This document shows positions 6,641-14,088 of a stretch of DNA of 38,639 nt, one piece after another. The notes under the pieces are model-generated. The model was not told where the DNA came from. It was given only the letters and a program-made list of their open reading frames with translations, and did no database searches. Source of the stretch: a virus; the IMG/VR virus record IMGVR_UViG_3300043449_001264, positions 1-38,639 of that record. One strand, given 5' to 3'. Made by a program: the position numbers and the translations under genes. Each line of letters begins with the position of its first letter. Positions within the stretch are counted from its first letter, which is position 1.

Positions 6641-7918
6641 ATGGCTGTTTACGAAGCGCTTTTGCTCAACACAGTTGTCCCGCAGATTCAAGCCGCACAA
6701 GCAGGCGACAGCTATGTCATGGTGGTGAACGCCACCACTCCAGCACTCAGGATCACGCAGACGGGTACTGGCAACGCTATCTCTGTTGAAGATGAAGCCA
6801 ACCCGGATGCAACGCCGTTTGTAGTGAGCGCGGCAGGCGATGTTGGGATTGGGACGAGTTCGCCGGGATCAAAGCTAGATGTTTTAGGTGGTGTTTCTTC
6901 AACTTCAGACTGGGGAAATGTAAACATCACCTCAAGAAACGTTATCAACTCAGCTAATCGAATTTATGCTGGATTGAAGTTTCAAGACAGCGGGTCTGGT
7001 GATGCTGGCGCAATTGGCTACTCTTACAATGGCACTGGCTACAATATGTTTTTTGGCACCGTTGCATCAGTTGGCGGCGCCGTAACTACCCGTTTGGCTA
7101 TAACCTCAACCGGCGAGTTTCAATGGAAGCCCAACGGCAGCACCCAAGCAATGACGCTGGATGCTAGTGGGAGGTTGTTGGTTGGTTTAACCGCTGACAC
7201 GGCAGCGGGGGGTTATTTTGGAATCATTCAAGCGCAAGGGTCATACCCTGCAATTGTTCTTAAAGGGACCGAAACAAGCGCAAAAACTTGGCAAATAGCA
7301 GAAAACGCTGGCTCTTTAGCTTTTTACAATACTACTGACGGCGAACGCGCCCGTATCACCAGCGGTGGGGATGTGTGTTTTGGCGGCACAACAAGTAGTA
7401 CAAATCTGTACAGCGGCACAGCGGCTGCAGATGGGAGTGCTGTAAGTTCTTCAAATGTGCTTCTAATACAAAAAGGCACTGACGCTAATATTTATTGTTC
7501 TAAGCCATCAGGCTATTCAAACGGGAATCTTCTATATTTTTATGTAAATAACACAGCTGTTGGTTCTGTTAGCACAGATGGAACAACAACAGCTTATAAC
7601 ACTACTTCAGACTACCGTCTTAAAGACAACATCACTCCAATGTCAGGCGCACTTGCAAAAATTGCTGCGCTTAAACCTGTGACATACAAGTGGAAAAGTA
7701 ATGGATCTGACGGCGAAGGATTCATCGCCCATGAACTAGCTGAAGTTGTGCCTCAGTGCGTGACAGGCCAAAAGGACTCGGTGGACGCAGAAGGTAAGCC
7801 TGTCTACCAAGGCATCGACACCAGTTTCTTGGTAGCCACATTGACCGCAGCCATTCAAGAGCAGCAAGCCATCATATCCGATCTGACCGCACGACTCTCC
7901 GCTCTGGAGGCCAAATAA
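6641..7918 (+). CDS. Tail fibre/receptor-binding protein with S74 chaperone domain
   Basis: It is 425 residues. The N-terminal 70 look like a virion-attachment part; the middle is beta-rich (DVGIGTSSPGSKLDV type repeats). The C-terminal 103 residues are an intramolecular chaperone of the endosialidase/peptidase S74 family: SDYRLKDNI carries the autocleavage pair S323 and K328, followed by PVTYKWK and EGFIAHELAEVVP, then a C-terminal coiled coil (AAIQEQQAIISDLTARLSAL). In known S74 proteins the chaperone folds a trimer, then cuts itself off. The central part is AT-rich (7501-7560 is 20/60 G+C), suggesting exchange of the host-range region. GAGGTAAATC precedes the ATG. Confidence 0.88.
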   Translation: MAVYEALLLNTVVPQIQAAQAGDSYVMVVNATTPALRITQTGTGNAISVEDEANPDATPFVVSAAGDVGIGTSSPGSKLDVLGGVSSTSDWGNVNITSRNVINSANRIYAGLKFQDSGSGDAGAIGYSYNGTGYNMFFGTVASVGGAVTTRLAITSTGEFQWKPNGSTQAMTLDASGRLLVGLTADTAAGGYFGIIQAQGSYPAIVLKGTETSAKTWQIAENAGSLAFYNTTDGERARITSGGDVCFGGTTSSTNLYSGTAAADGSAVSSSNVLLIQKGTDANIYCSKPSGYSNGNLLYFYVNNTAVGSVSTDGTTTAYNTTSDYRLKDNITPMSGALAKIAALKPVTYKWKSNGSDGEGFIAHELAEVVPQCVTGQKDSVDAEGKPVYQGIDTSFLVATLTAAIQEQQAIISDLTARLSALEAK

Positions 7919-8229
7919 TGAACTGGAACATCTCCCGTCTTGACTGCAAAGTCTCAGAAGGCGATCTGTCTGACGTTTGCATCGTCGCCCACTGGCAATG
8001 CTCGGACACCGTAGACGGCTACTCAGCTTCCGTCTACGCCACCTGCTCGCTGCCCTCGCCTGATCCTGAGTCCTTTACCCCCTACGCCAGCCTGACCCAA
8101 GAGCAGGTTCTTGGCTGGATCTGGGCGAATGGGGTTGACAAGGACGCCACTGAAGCGGCAGTCTTGCAACAGATTGAAAACCAGAAGAATCCACCCGTGG
8201 TAGCGCCCCCGCTGCCGTGGGCTGCGTAA
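7918..8229 (+). CDS. Conserved phage protein after tail fibre (DUF7936-like)
   Basis: The 103-residue protein begins MNWNISRLDCKVSEGDLSDV, has AHW and SVYATCSL strands, a FTPYASLTQEQVLGWIW helix and ends PPLPWA. I recall this pattern in many aquatic phages, often beside tail fibres; the DUF7936 label is from memory. Its stop/start overlap (TAATG) with the fibre gene suggests matched expression, perhaps as a fibre assembly partner. The function is unproven. Confidence 0.7.
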   Translation: MNWNISRLDCKVSEGDLSDVCIVAHWQCSDTVDGYSASVYATCSLPSPDPESFTPYASLTQEQVLGWIWANGVDKDATEAAVLQQIENQKNPPVVAPPLPWAA

Positions 8230-8243
8230 TGTTTCAAACCGTA

Positions 8244-8260
8244 CTGGTGCGGTCCACCAG
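8244..8260 (+). other. Small hairpin before the scaffold gene
   Basis: CTGGTG and CACCAG flank a five-base loop in the 49-base gap between 8229 and 8279. There is no T-run, so it is not a terminator. It may protect the RNA or tune translation of the scaffold gene. Confidence 0.3.
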
Positions 8261-8278
8261 GCACTCGCCAGAGTAATC

Positions 8279-9019
8279 ATGGAAAATACTGAAGCAGTTG
8301 TAGCGGAACCAACCGCGCCGGAACAGGTAGCGACGCCAGCACCTGAACCCGTAGAAGCATTGGCGGTCAAGACGTTCACTCAAGAAGAAGTGGACTCGAT
8401 GATTGGCAAGCGTCTCGCAAGAGAGCGTAGGTCTTGGGAACGTGAGCGTCCGAAGGCGCCAGCAGCGCCCGCAGAACCTGTGTCGCAGGATAAGTTTGAA
8501 TCGGTCGAAGCGTACGCCGAAGCACTGGCCGCGCAGAAAGCCGAACAGCTTCTTCAGCAACGGGAACTGGAGCGCCAGCAAGCAGCAGTGGTTGAGTCGT
8601 ACCACGAGAAAGAAGAGCAGGCACGGGAAAAGTATGACGACTTTGAACAAGTCGCCTACAACCCGAGCTTGAAAATCTCGACCGTGATGGCTCAAACAAT
8701 TCAGGCGTCAGAGATCGGCCCCGACATAGCATATTTTCTCGGGTCCAATCCAAAAGAAGCTGATCGTATCTCGCGTCTATCGCCGTTCTTGCAGGCCAAA
8801 GAGATTGGGAAGATTGAGGCCAAAGTGGCCGCCAGTCCGCCCACCAAAAAACCATCCAGCGCTCCGGCGCCTATTCAGCCTGTTGCAGCACGCGCCTCTG
8901 GCGCACCGGCTTACGACACCACCGACCCGCGCTCAATCAAAGCAATGAGCACGAGTGAGTGGATCGCAGCCGAGCGGCAACGACAGATCAAGGCGTGGGA
9001 AGCGAAACACGGACGTTAA
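8279..9019 (+). CDS. Capsid scaffolding protein
   Basis: It has 246 residues and directly precedes the coat gene. It is strongly charged, with Ala/Glu/Pro-rich low-complexity N-terminus, then a long helical stretch containing FTQEEVDSMIGKRLARERR, a signature of P22/T7-like and other phage scaffolds, and a basic C-terminus (SEWIAAERQRQIKAWEAKHG) that would bind the coat. The scaffold guides procapsid assembly and leaves before packaging. Two Pro/Ala linkers flank the helical core. Confidence 0.87.
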   Translation: MENTEAVVAEPTAPEQVATPAPEPVEALAVKTFTQEEVDSMIGKRLARERRSWERERPKAPAAPAEPVSQDKFESVEAYAEALAAQKAEQLLQQRELERQQAAVVESYHEKEEQAREKYDDFEQVAYNPSLKISTVMAQTIQASEIGPDIAYFLGSNPKEADRISRLSPFLQAKEIGKIEAKVAASPPTKKPSSAPAPIQPVAARASGAPAYDTTDPRSIKAMSTSEWIAAERQRQIKAWEAKHGR

Positions 9020-9043
9020 TCCAAATTAGGAGTTTCATAGATC

Positions 9044-9096
9044 ATGGCTAACTCAATCCTTACGATTGACATGATCACCCGGAAAGCACTCGAGAT
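9044..9096 (+). CDS. Major capsid protein, exon 1
   Basis: The first 17 codons plus two bases encode MANSILTIDMITRKALE and the start of an Ile codon, matching the N-terminus of P22-like coat proteins (MANxxLTxxMITREAL). AGGAG lies at 9028-9032. The frame then meets TAA at 9101-9103 inside the intron. Joining T9096 to C9858 restores ALEI-LENSLVITR, the normal family sequence. The last five exon bases, GAGAT, pair with the intron guide GTCTC. The spliced protein has 400 residues. Confidence 0.92.
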
Positions 9097-9857
9097 TAAA
9101 TAATGGTCTCCTCTAGGGGAAACCCTAGTAGAAAAACTGTGTGAATTCGGTGGACGTCATGTAAGATGATTACATGAAAACACCGAGCCAAGCCAAAGAT
9201 GAAACAAGCCCCGACATCGACGCAGCAACCAAGCAACGCGAGCAAAACCGCGAAGCTGCTGCTCGCTATCGGGAACGCAACCGAGAAAAAATCAATCAGC
9301 GAATGCGCGATTGGCGGGAAGCAAATCGAGAAAAAGCTCGAGAGCACTCCCGTGAATGGCGCAACCGGAAACTGGCAAACGCAAGTCCTGAAGAAGAAGC
9401 AGCAATCCGTGCTTCTGAAGCAGCCAAAACAAAGCGTAGCCAAGACCGGCGCAGAGACGAAGTGTTTGCCGCGTATGGCGGCTACAAATGCGTCTGTTGC
9501 GGAGAAGCTGAGCGAATGTTTTTGTCGATTGATCACATTGACAACAACGGCAATGTGGAACGTAAGTCAGGTGCTTACCGCAGTAGCGGCACCGCGTTCT
9601 ACCTCTGGCTGTGCAAGAACAAGTTCCCTTCGGGGTACCAAGTTCTCTGCATGAATTGTCAAGTGGGCAAGCACAAAAACGGCGGCGTTTGTCCTCATCA
9701 GCGGAAGGTGTAACGACTATCCCGTAAGGGAGTACAGCCAAGCGGCTGGAAGCGCACAGCCCCTCGCAAGAGGGTGAAGAGATAGTCTGCTCTGCATGGT
9801 GACATGCAGCAGCCCGAAAGGGCGGTCAAGGCGTAGCGAACCTTGGCGAACACATGG
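9097..9857 (+). ncRNA. Self-splicing group I intron in the coat gene
   Basis: The 761-base intron follows a U and ends in G, as required. P1: GAGAU (9092-9096) pairs with GUCUC (9106-9110) with the U-G wobble at the splice site. P2: CUAGGG/CCCUAG with GAAA loop (9113-9128). The segment TAGTAGAAAAACTGTGTGAA resembles the td-type P3/P4 region. P7: GACTAT (9715-9720) with ATAGTC (9782-9787). Small stems (9720-9747) fit P7.1/P7.2; P8 is 9761-9774. Stems at 9792-9809 (GTGA loop) and 9812-9823 (GAAA loop) fit the P9 series. The P7 extras suggest subgroup IA. The HNH gene occupies a peripheral loop. Confidence 0.93.
9174..9713 (+). CDS. Intron-encoded HNH homing endonuclease
   Basis: The 179-residue protein has an Arg-rich helical N-terminus with repeats like RERNREKINQRMRDWREANR (residues 35-65), likely DNA-contacting. 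The C-terminal HNH fold has CVCC (about 112-115), LSIDHIDNNG as the catalytic His/Asn motif (about 125-134) and CMNCQVGKHKNGGVCPH as the second metal site and final H/N element. It should cut intronless coat alleles to copy the intron. Its TAA stop overlaps the start of the P7 strand, so translation could disturb the catalytic core. Only a weak ribosome site is visible. Confidence 0.92.
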   Translation: MKTPSQAKDETSPDIDAATKQREQNREAAARYRERNREKINQRMRDWREANREKAREHSREWRNRKLANASPEEEAAIRASEAAKTKRSQDRRRDEVFAAYGGYKCVCCGEAERMFLSIDHIDNNGNVERKSGAYRSSGTAFYLWLCKNKFPSGYQVLCMNCQVGKHKNGGVCPHQRKV

Positions 9858-11007
9858 CCTCGAGAACTCCTTGGTGATCACCCGGACGGTTAACCGTCAG
9901 TACGATGACAGCTTTGCTGTCGAAGGCGCAAAAATTGGCTCCACGCTGCGTATCCGTCTGCCGGACCGCGCACTGGTGACCGACGGTGCTGCGCTGCAAG
10001 TGCAAGACGACAACGAGCAGTTCACTACTTTGACTGTTTCGAGCCAGAAGCACATCGGCGTGAACTTCACGACCGCTGAGCTGACCATGCAGCTCGATGA
10101 CTTCGCAGAACGTGTGCTGAAGCCTCGGGTTAGTCAGCTTGCTTCCAGCATCGACGCTGACGTTGCCAACAGCTTCAAGAGCATCTACCAGTCGGTTGGT
10201 ACCCCTGGCACCACGCCCGGAACCAGCTTGGTGCTGCTGCAAGGCCAACAGAAGTTGAACGAAGCCGCTGCGGTCATGGCTCCCCGCTATGCCACCGTTA
10301 ACCCGGCTGCGAACGCTGGCCTCGTCGAAGGCATGAAGGGTCTGTTCAACCCCACCAACACCATCAGCCGTCAGTTCAAGAATGGCCTGATGGGCGAGGG
10401 TGTGCTGGGCTTTGAAGAGATCAGCATGTCGCAGTCGATCAAGCAGCACACCACCGGCACCCGCACGGGTTCGCACACGGTGACCAGCGCTGTGACGGCT
10501 CAAGGCTCGACCACGATCCTGATCACGGGCACTGGCTCGCAGACGATCAAGCAAGGTGACGTGTTCACCGTTGCCAACGTCTACGCTGTCAACCCGCAGA
10601 CTCGTGAGTCGACTGGCAGCCTGCAACAGTTCGTGGCCACTGCGGACGCAACCGCTTCCAGCGGCGCGTACACCGTCAGCGTCAGCCCCGCGATGTACAC
10701 CTCCGGCCATGCGCTTGCGACGATCGATGCGTTCCCGCAAGCCAGCGCTGTGGTGACCTTCTTGGGTAGCGCCAGCACTCAGTACCCGCAAAACTTGATC
10801 TATCACAAAGATGCGATCACGTTTGCGACCGCTGACCTGCTGATGCCGCAAGGCGTGGACATGGCCTCGCGCCAGGTGCATAACGGCATTTCGATGCGTA
10901 TCGTACGGCAATACGACATCAATAACGATCGACTGCCTTGTCGCATCGATGTACTGTACGGATATTCAGTTATCCGGCCGCAAATGGGCGTTCGTCTCTG
11001 GGGCTAA
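9858..11007 (+). CDS. Major capsid protein, exon 2 (P22-like coat)
   Basis: This exon supplies nearly all of the 400-residue coat protein. C9858 completes the Ile codon, followed by LENSLVITRTVNRQYDDSFA and GAKIGSTLRIRLPDRALVTDGAALQVQDD, hallmarks of P22-like coat proteins (HK97 fold with an inserted domain; P22 gp5 has 430 residues). A start at 9796 is open in this frame but would add intron-encoded residues; the coat start is in exon 1. A strong terminator follows directly, consistent with very high expression. Confidence 0.93.
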
Positions 11008-11015
11008 CGTCTAAT

Positions 11016-11052
11016 ACGAGGCTAGTAGGGATCTACTAGCCTCGTTTCTATT
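11016..11052 (+). terminator. Rho-independent terminator after the capsid gene
   Basis: ACGAGGCTAGTAG (11016-11028) and CTACTAGCCTCGT (11033-11045) form a perfect 13-bp stem with a GGAT loop, followed by TTCTATTT. It lies between the coat gene and the next virion gene in the same operon, so it is probably partial and cuts downstream transcript level. Confidence 0.88.
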
Positions 11053-11072
11053 TAATTTGAAAGGATTGAATC

Positions 11073-11480
11073 ATGGCTCTTCCTAATGGTGCAGGTGGCT
11101 ATCAAGTCGGTGACGGCAATCTCGACGAAGCCGTCATGGGCGTACAAACCATCCCCGCGACGCTGACGGGCGACACGACTTTGACCGGCGCTCAAATGGC
11201 GATCGGTCTGGTTGTTTGCCAAAAGGCTAGCGATGCGACGCTGACGGTTACGCTTGCGACCGCAGCGCAGCTTGACGCCGCGATCCCGAGTGCTAAAGTT
11301 GGCTCGTCGTTTGAACTGACGATCACCAACAATAACAACACGGGCTCGTCGTCGACTGTTCCTGTCACTGCCGGGACTGGTATCACCGTCTACGGTTCGG
11401 TCACGGTTCCGCGTTTTGGCGCGCATACCTACCGGCTGGTCAAGACTGGTGATGCTGCTTGGTCTGCGTTCCTGAAGTAA
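11073..11480 (+). CDS. Putative capsid decoration/accessory protein
   Basis: The 135-residue protein starts MALPNGAGGYQVGDGNLDEA and is beta-rich, with TLTGDTTLTGAQ and TVTLATAAQL strands ending in a jelly-roll-like segment (TYRLVKTGDAAW). The ATG follows GAAAGGATTG. Its place after the coat gene, as well as size and beta content, fits a head decoration or fibre-base protein; I recall similar proteins in this position in related phages. No enzymatic motif is seen. Confidence 0.65.
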   Translation: MALPNGAGGYQVGDGNLDEAVMGVQTIPATLTGDTTLTGAQMAIGLVVCQKASDATLTVTLATAAQLDAAIPSAKVGSSFELTITNNNNTGSSSTVPVTAGTGITVYGSVTVPRFGAHTYRLVKTGDAAWSAFLK

Positions 11481-11495
11481 TAACCGGAGTCGCTA

Positions 11496-11855
11496 ATGGC
11501 TAACAACAAGCCTGTAGGTGTTGCGTACTCTGACCCTGCGCTCACAGCGTTCTATCTCAACGCTCCAGTTACTGAAACTGCCAGTTTCACGCTGGGCGAT
11601 GAAGAGAACTATGTGGTGTGTAACGGTTCCGCTGCCAACGTCTCCGTGACGTTGCCGTCTGGGGCTGCTTACATCGGTCGGACCGTGACTATCAAAAACC
11701 TGTCTGCAACCTATACGGTGATCTCGGCGTCGACGAACGTCAGGCCAGTCAACTCAGCTACCCTCGGCACGGCGATCCTCGCCGCGACCGCGGGTAAGTG
11801 GGCGACGCTGGTTTGCGAAGACGGCACCAATTGGGTCATCATGGCTGCTGGCTAA
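11496..11855 (+). CDS. Putative virion surface protein
   Basis: The 119-residue protein resembles its upstream neighbour in style: DEENYVVCNGSAANVSVTLP, GRTVTIKNLSATYTVI and a C-terminal KWATLVCEDGTNWVIMAAG, typical of small beta-sandwich domains found in phage fibres. CCGGAG lies upstream of the ATG. The two proteins may be diverged duplicates or together form a decoration complex. A terminator follows. Confidence 0.65.
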   Translation: MANNKPVGVAYSDPALTAFYLNAPVTETASFTLGDEENYVVCNGSAANVSVTLPSGAAYIGRTVTIKNLSATYTVISASTNVRPVNSATLGTAILAATAGKWATLVCEDGTNWVIMAAG

Positions 11856-11860
11856 CCTGG

Positions 11861-11884
11861 CGGGGGCTTCGGCCCCCGACTTTT
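11861..11884 (+). terminator. Rho-independent terminator inside the structural operon
   Basis: CGGGGGC and GCCCCCG with the stable loop TTCG, then ACTTTT. The next start codon (11885) follows the last T directly. Together with the terminator at 11016 it brackets two small virion genes, probably stepping transcription down after the capsid block. Confidence 0.85.
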
Positions 11885-12067
11885 ATGCCCATCATCTATC
11901 TGCGTCACCCGCGCCACGGCGAGAAGGTTGCCATCTCTGATCTGGAAGCGGAGTATGATGAACAAAACGGCTGGTCGCGCTATACTCCCGGTGAGTCACA
12001 GCCCGAGCCAGTGAACGAACTGCGCCCGCGTCGTCGCCGGGAGGCCAAGGATGCAGAGTTACTATGA
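11885..12067 (+). CDS. Small phage protein beginning in the terminator tail
   Basis: The 60-residue product MPIIYLRHPRHGEKVAISDL continues with EAEYDEQNGWSRYTP and an Arg-rich acidic/basic tail. The HPRHGxKVA...EA...GW pattern is familiar in many phages near fibre genes. No Shine-Dalgarno is possible apart from the terminator stem, so translation initiation is odd. It overlaps the next gene by 17 bases. Function unknown. Confidence 0.7.
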   Translation: MPIIYLRHPRHGEKVAISDLEAEYDEQNGWSRYTPGESQPEPVNELRPRRRREAKDAELL

Positions 12068-13349
12068 CGTCGTAACGGATTCCGGCAACCGCCCGATTGC
12101 GGGTGCGCAGGTATTCGTCTACAACTACGACGGCACGCTTGCTACGCTGTACGGCGATCAGGCTCTGCTCTCAACGACGGTTCTGGCAAGCAACGGCACG
12201 CCCTACATCGTCAACCAAGATCTTCTCAGCCCGCAGGCCAATCCGATTGTCACGGGCGCTGACGGCAAGTTTTTGTTCTTTGCGGCCAACGGTGTGTACA
12301 GCGTTGTCATCACGGCAGACAACTACGACACCCGCACGCTGGTCGCCACGCTGAACGACCCGACGCCCCCTGCGCCGTCGGTCAGCCCTTACGTCACGTT
12401 TGCGCTGTCGTCAGCATCGCCCAACGCTACGGTCAACGTAGTGTCGATGACGCCCTCGACGGCAACCGCAAACTCAGACTTGGCGCTGGTGCCTAAAGGC
12501 AATGGTGCGCTGCTTGCGCAAGTGCCAACCGGCACAACTGCTGGCGGCAACAAGCGCGGGACGTACGCGGTTGACTTAGTTAGGTTTAGGCTCAACGCTG
12601 CAAATGTTGCAAGCGGCGACTACTCCTTTCTTGGCGGCGGGTATGACAACAAGGCTTCCAATTTCTACAGTGCTGTTGTAGGGGGAGCTGGAAACTTTGC
12701 AACAGGCAACAATTCCTTTATTGGCGGCGGCATAGATAACCAAGCAAACAACCTTGCCAGCGTTGTTGCGGGCGGCCGGCTGAATGTGGCCAGCGGCGAT
12801 TATTCTGCGGTTGGGGGTGGCCGAGAGCATATTGCAAACAGCGCGTTTTCAACGGTTTCAGGCGGCGCTTACGGGTCAACCCGAGGCGTAATTGGCTATC
12901 ATGCCTTTCCAGCCTGTAACGGCCCTATCGTGCCAGTTCCAGGCGGTCTTTCGCAAGCCGGTTTGCTGGTGCTTGGTGCCGAGACAACGGACGCGACGCC
13001 GACTGTTATCCGCAGTAATACATCCGCCGCAAGCACGACCAACCAGCTCATCCTGCCAAACAATAGCGCCTATTATTTTAAAGGCTCCGTAATTGCCAAC
13101 GTAACCAGCGCAGGCGATACAAAATCATGGACGTTTGATGGGCAGATCAAGCGCGGCGCTAACGCTGCGGCTACGACACTGACTGGATCGACAGTAAGCA
13201 GCCCGTATGCTGATGCTGGTGCGTCTACTTGGGCGGTGGCGTTGACTGCCGACACGACAAACGGCGGCCTCGCAGTTACCGTAACGGGCCAAGCTGGAAC
13301 CACTATTCGGTGGGTGTGCAAACTAGAAACCACTGAGGTAACGTACTAA
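12051..13349 (+). CDS. Tail fibre/spike with trimeric beta-roll repeats
   Basis: The 432-residue protein begins with a carboxypeptidase-regulatory-like attachment domain (YYDVVTDSGNRPIAGAQVFVYN, about 1-110). The middle (about 185-275) has YadA-head-like repeats: SGDYSFLGGGYDNKASN, TGNNSFIGGGIDNQANN, SGDYSAVGGGREHIANS, which form left-handed beta-rolls in trimers. The C-terminal 130 residues are beta-rich and likely bind a receptor or trimerise. GGGAGG is just upstream of the ATG. It is the second of three fibre-like genes. Confidence 0.8.
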   Translation: MQSYYDVVTDSGNRPIAGAQVFVYNYDGTLATLYGDQALLSTTVLASNGTPYIVNQDLLSPQANPIVTGADGKFLFFAANGVYSVVITADNYDTRTLVATLNDPTPPAPSVSPYVTFALSSASPNATVNVVSMTPSTATANSDLALVPKGNGALLAQVPTGTTAGGNKRGTYAVDLVRFRLNAANVASGDYSFLGGGYDNKASNFYSAVVGGAGNFATGNNSFIGGGIDNQANNLASVVAGGRLNVASGDYSAVGGGREHIANSAFSTVSGGAYGSTRGVIGYHAFPACNGPIVPVPGGLSQAGLLVLGAETTDATPTVIRSNTSAASTTNQLILPNNSAYYFKGSVIANVTSAGDTKSWTFDGQIKRGANAAATTLTGSTVSSPYADAGASTWAVALTADTTNGGLAVTVTGQAGTTIRWVCKLETTEVTY

Positions 13350-13350
13350 C

Positions 13351-14088
13351 ATGACTGTACTCACGCTTAGCGGTAACGAGGCTACAGCAGGCGACCTGAT
13401 CAACGGTGCGTTGCGGCTGCTGGGCGTGCTGGCGGAGGCCGAAACACCTTCGGCAGCCATGTCAGAAGACGCGCTGATTGCCATGAACGAGATGATCGAG
13501 TCATGGAACACCGAGCGGCTCGCGGTGTTCTCGACGCAGGATCAGGTCTTTAGCTGGCCCGCCACGGCGATCAGCCGCACGCTCGGGCCAACAGGCGACT
13601 TTGTGGGCAACCGCCCAATTATGATTGACGACTCGACCTACTTCAAAGACCCGACCACCGGCGTCTCGTACGGTCTGAAGCTCATCAACCAGCAGCAGTA
13701 CAACGGGATTGCGTTGAAGACGGTGCAAAGCACCTACCCGCAGGTTATGTGGACCAACATGACGTTTCCCAACGTCGAGATGTACATCTATCCAGTGCCC
13801 ACGCGGGTGCTGGAGTTTCACATTGTGTCGGTGCAAGAGCTGACGCAGCCTGCCGCGCTTAGCACCCCGATTCTATTTCCGCCAGGCTACTTCCGCTGCT
13901 TTCGCTACAACCTGGCGTGCGAGATCGCGCCCGAGTACGGCGTCGAGCCGTCACGACAAGTGCAGCGGATTGCGATGACGTCCAAGCGCAACCTGAAGCG
14001 CATCAACAATCCTGACGATCTGATGTCAATCCCGTACAGCATCGTCGGAACTCGTCAGCGTTACAACATCTACGCCGGCAATTTCTAA
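13351..14088 (+). CDS. P22 gp4-like head-completion/tail accessory protein
   Basis: The 245-residue protein binds the portal after packaging and starts tail assembly. Recognisable are the N-terminal helical GDLINGALRLLGVLAEAETP and ALIAMNEMIESWNTERL, then the YGLKLINQQQYNG segment and the C-terminal helical RCFRYNLACEIAPEYGVEP typical of P22 gp4-like proteins. Here it lies directly before the gp10-like gene with which it works; the stop and next start overlap. Confidence 0.87.
   Translation: MTVLTLSGNEATAGDLINGALRLLGVLAEAETPSAAMSEDALIAMNEMIESWNTERLAVFSTQDQVFSWPATAISRTLGPTGDFVGNRPIMIDDSTYFKDPTTGVSYGLKLINQQQYNGIALKTVQSTYPQVMWTNMTFPNVEMYIYPVPTRVLEFHIVSVQELTQPAALSTPILFPPGYFRCFRYNLACEIAPEYGVEPSRQVQRIAMTSKRNLKRINNPDDLMSIPYSIVGTRQRYNIYAGNF

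Noticed and set aside
9044-9103. Coat gene broken by mutation or frameshift
   Set aside because: The interruption has all hallmarks of a group I intron and splicing restores the exact family sequence.
9826-10911. 361-codon open frame on the minus strand
   Set aside because: It is antisense to the coat protein exon, which has clear P22-like sequence; the frame has biased composition and no ribosome site.
9796-11007. Coat gene starting at 9796
   Set aside because: This would begin inside intron stems and lacks the MANSILTIDMITR start found intact in exon 1.
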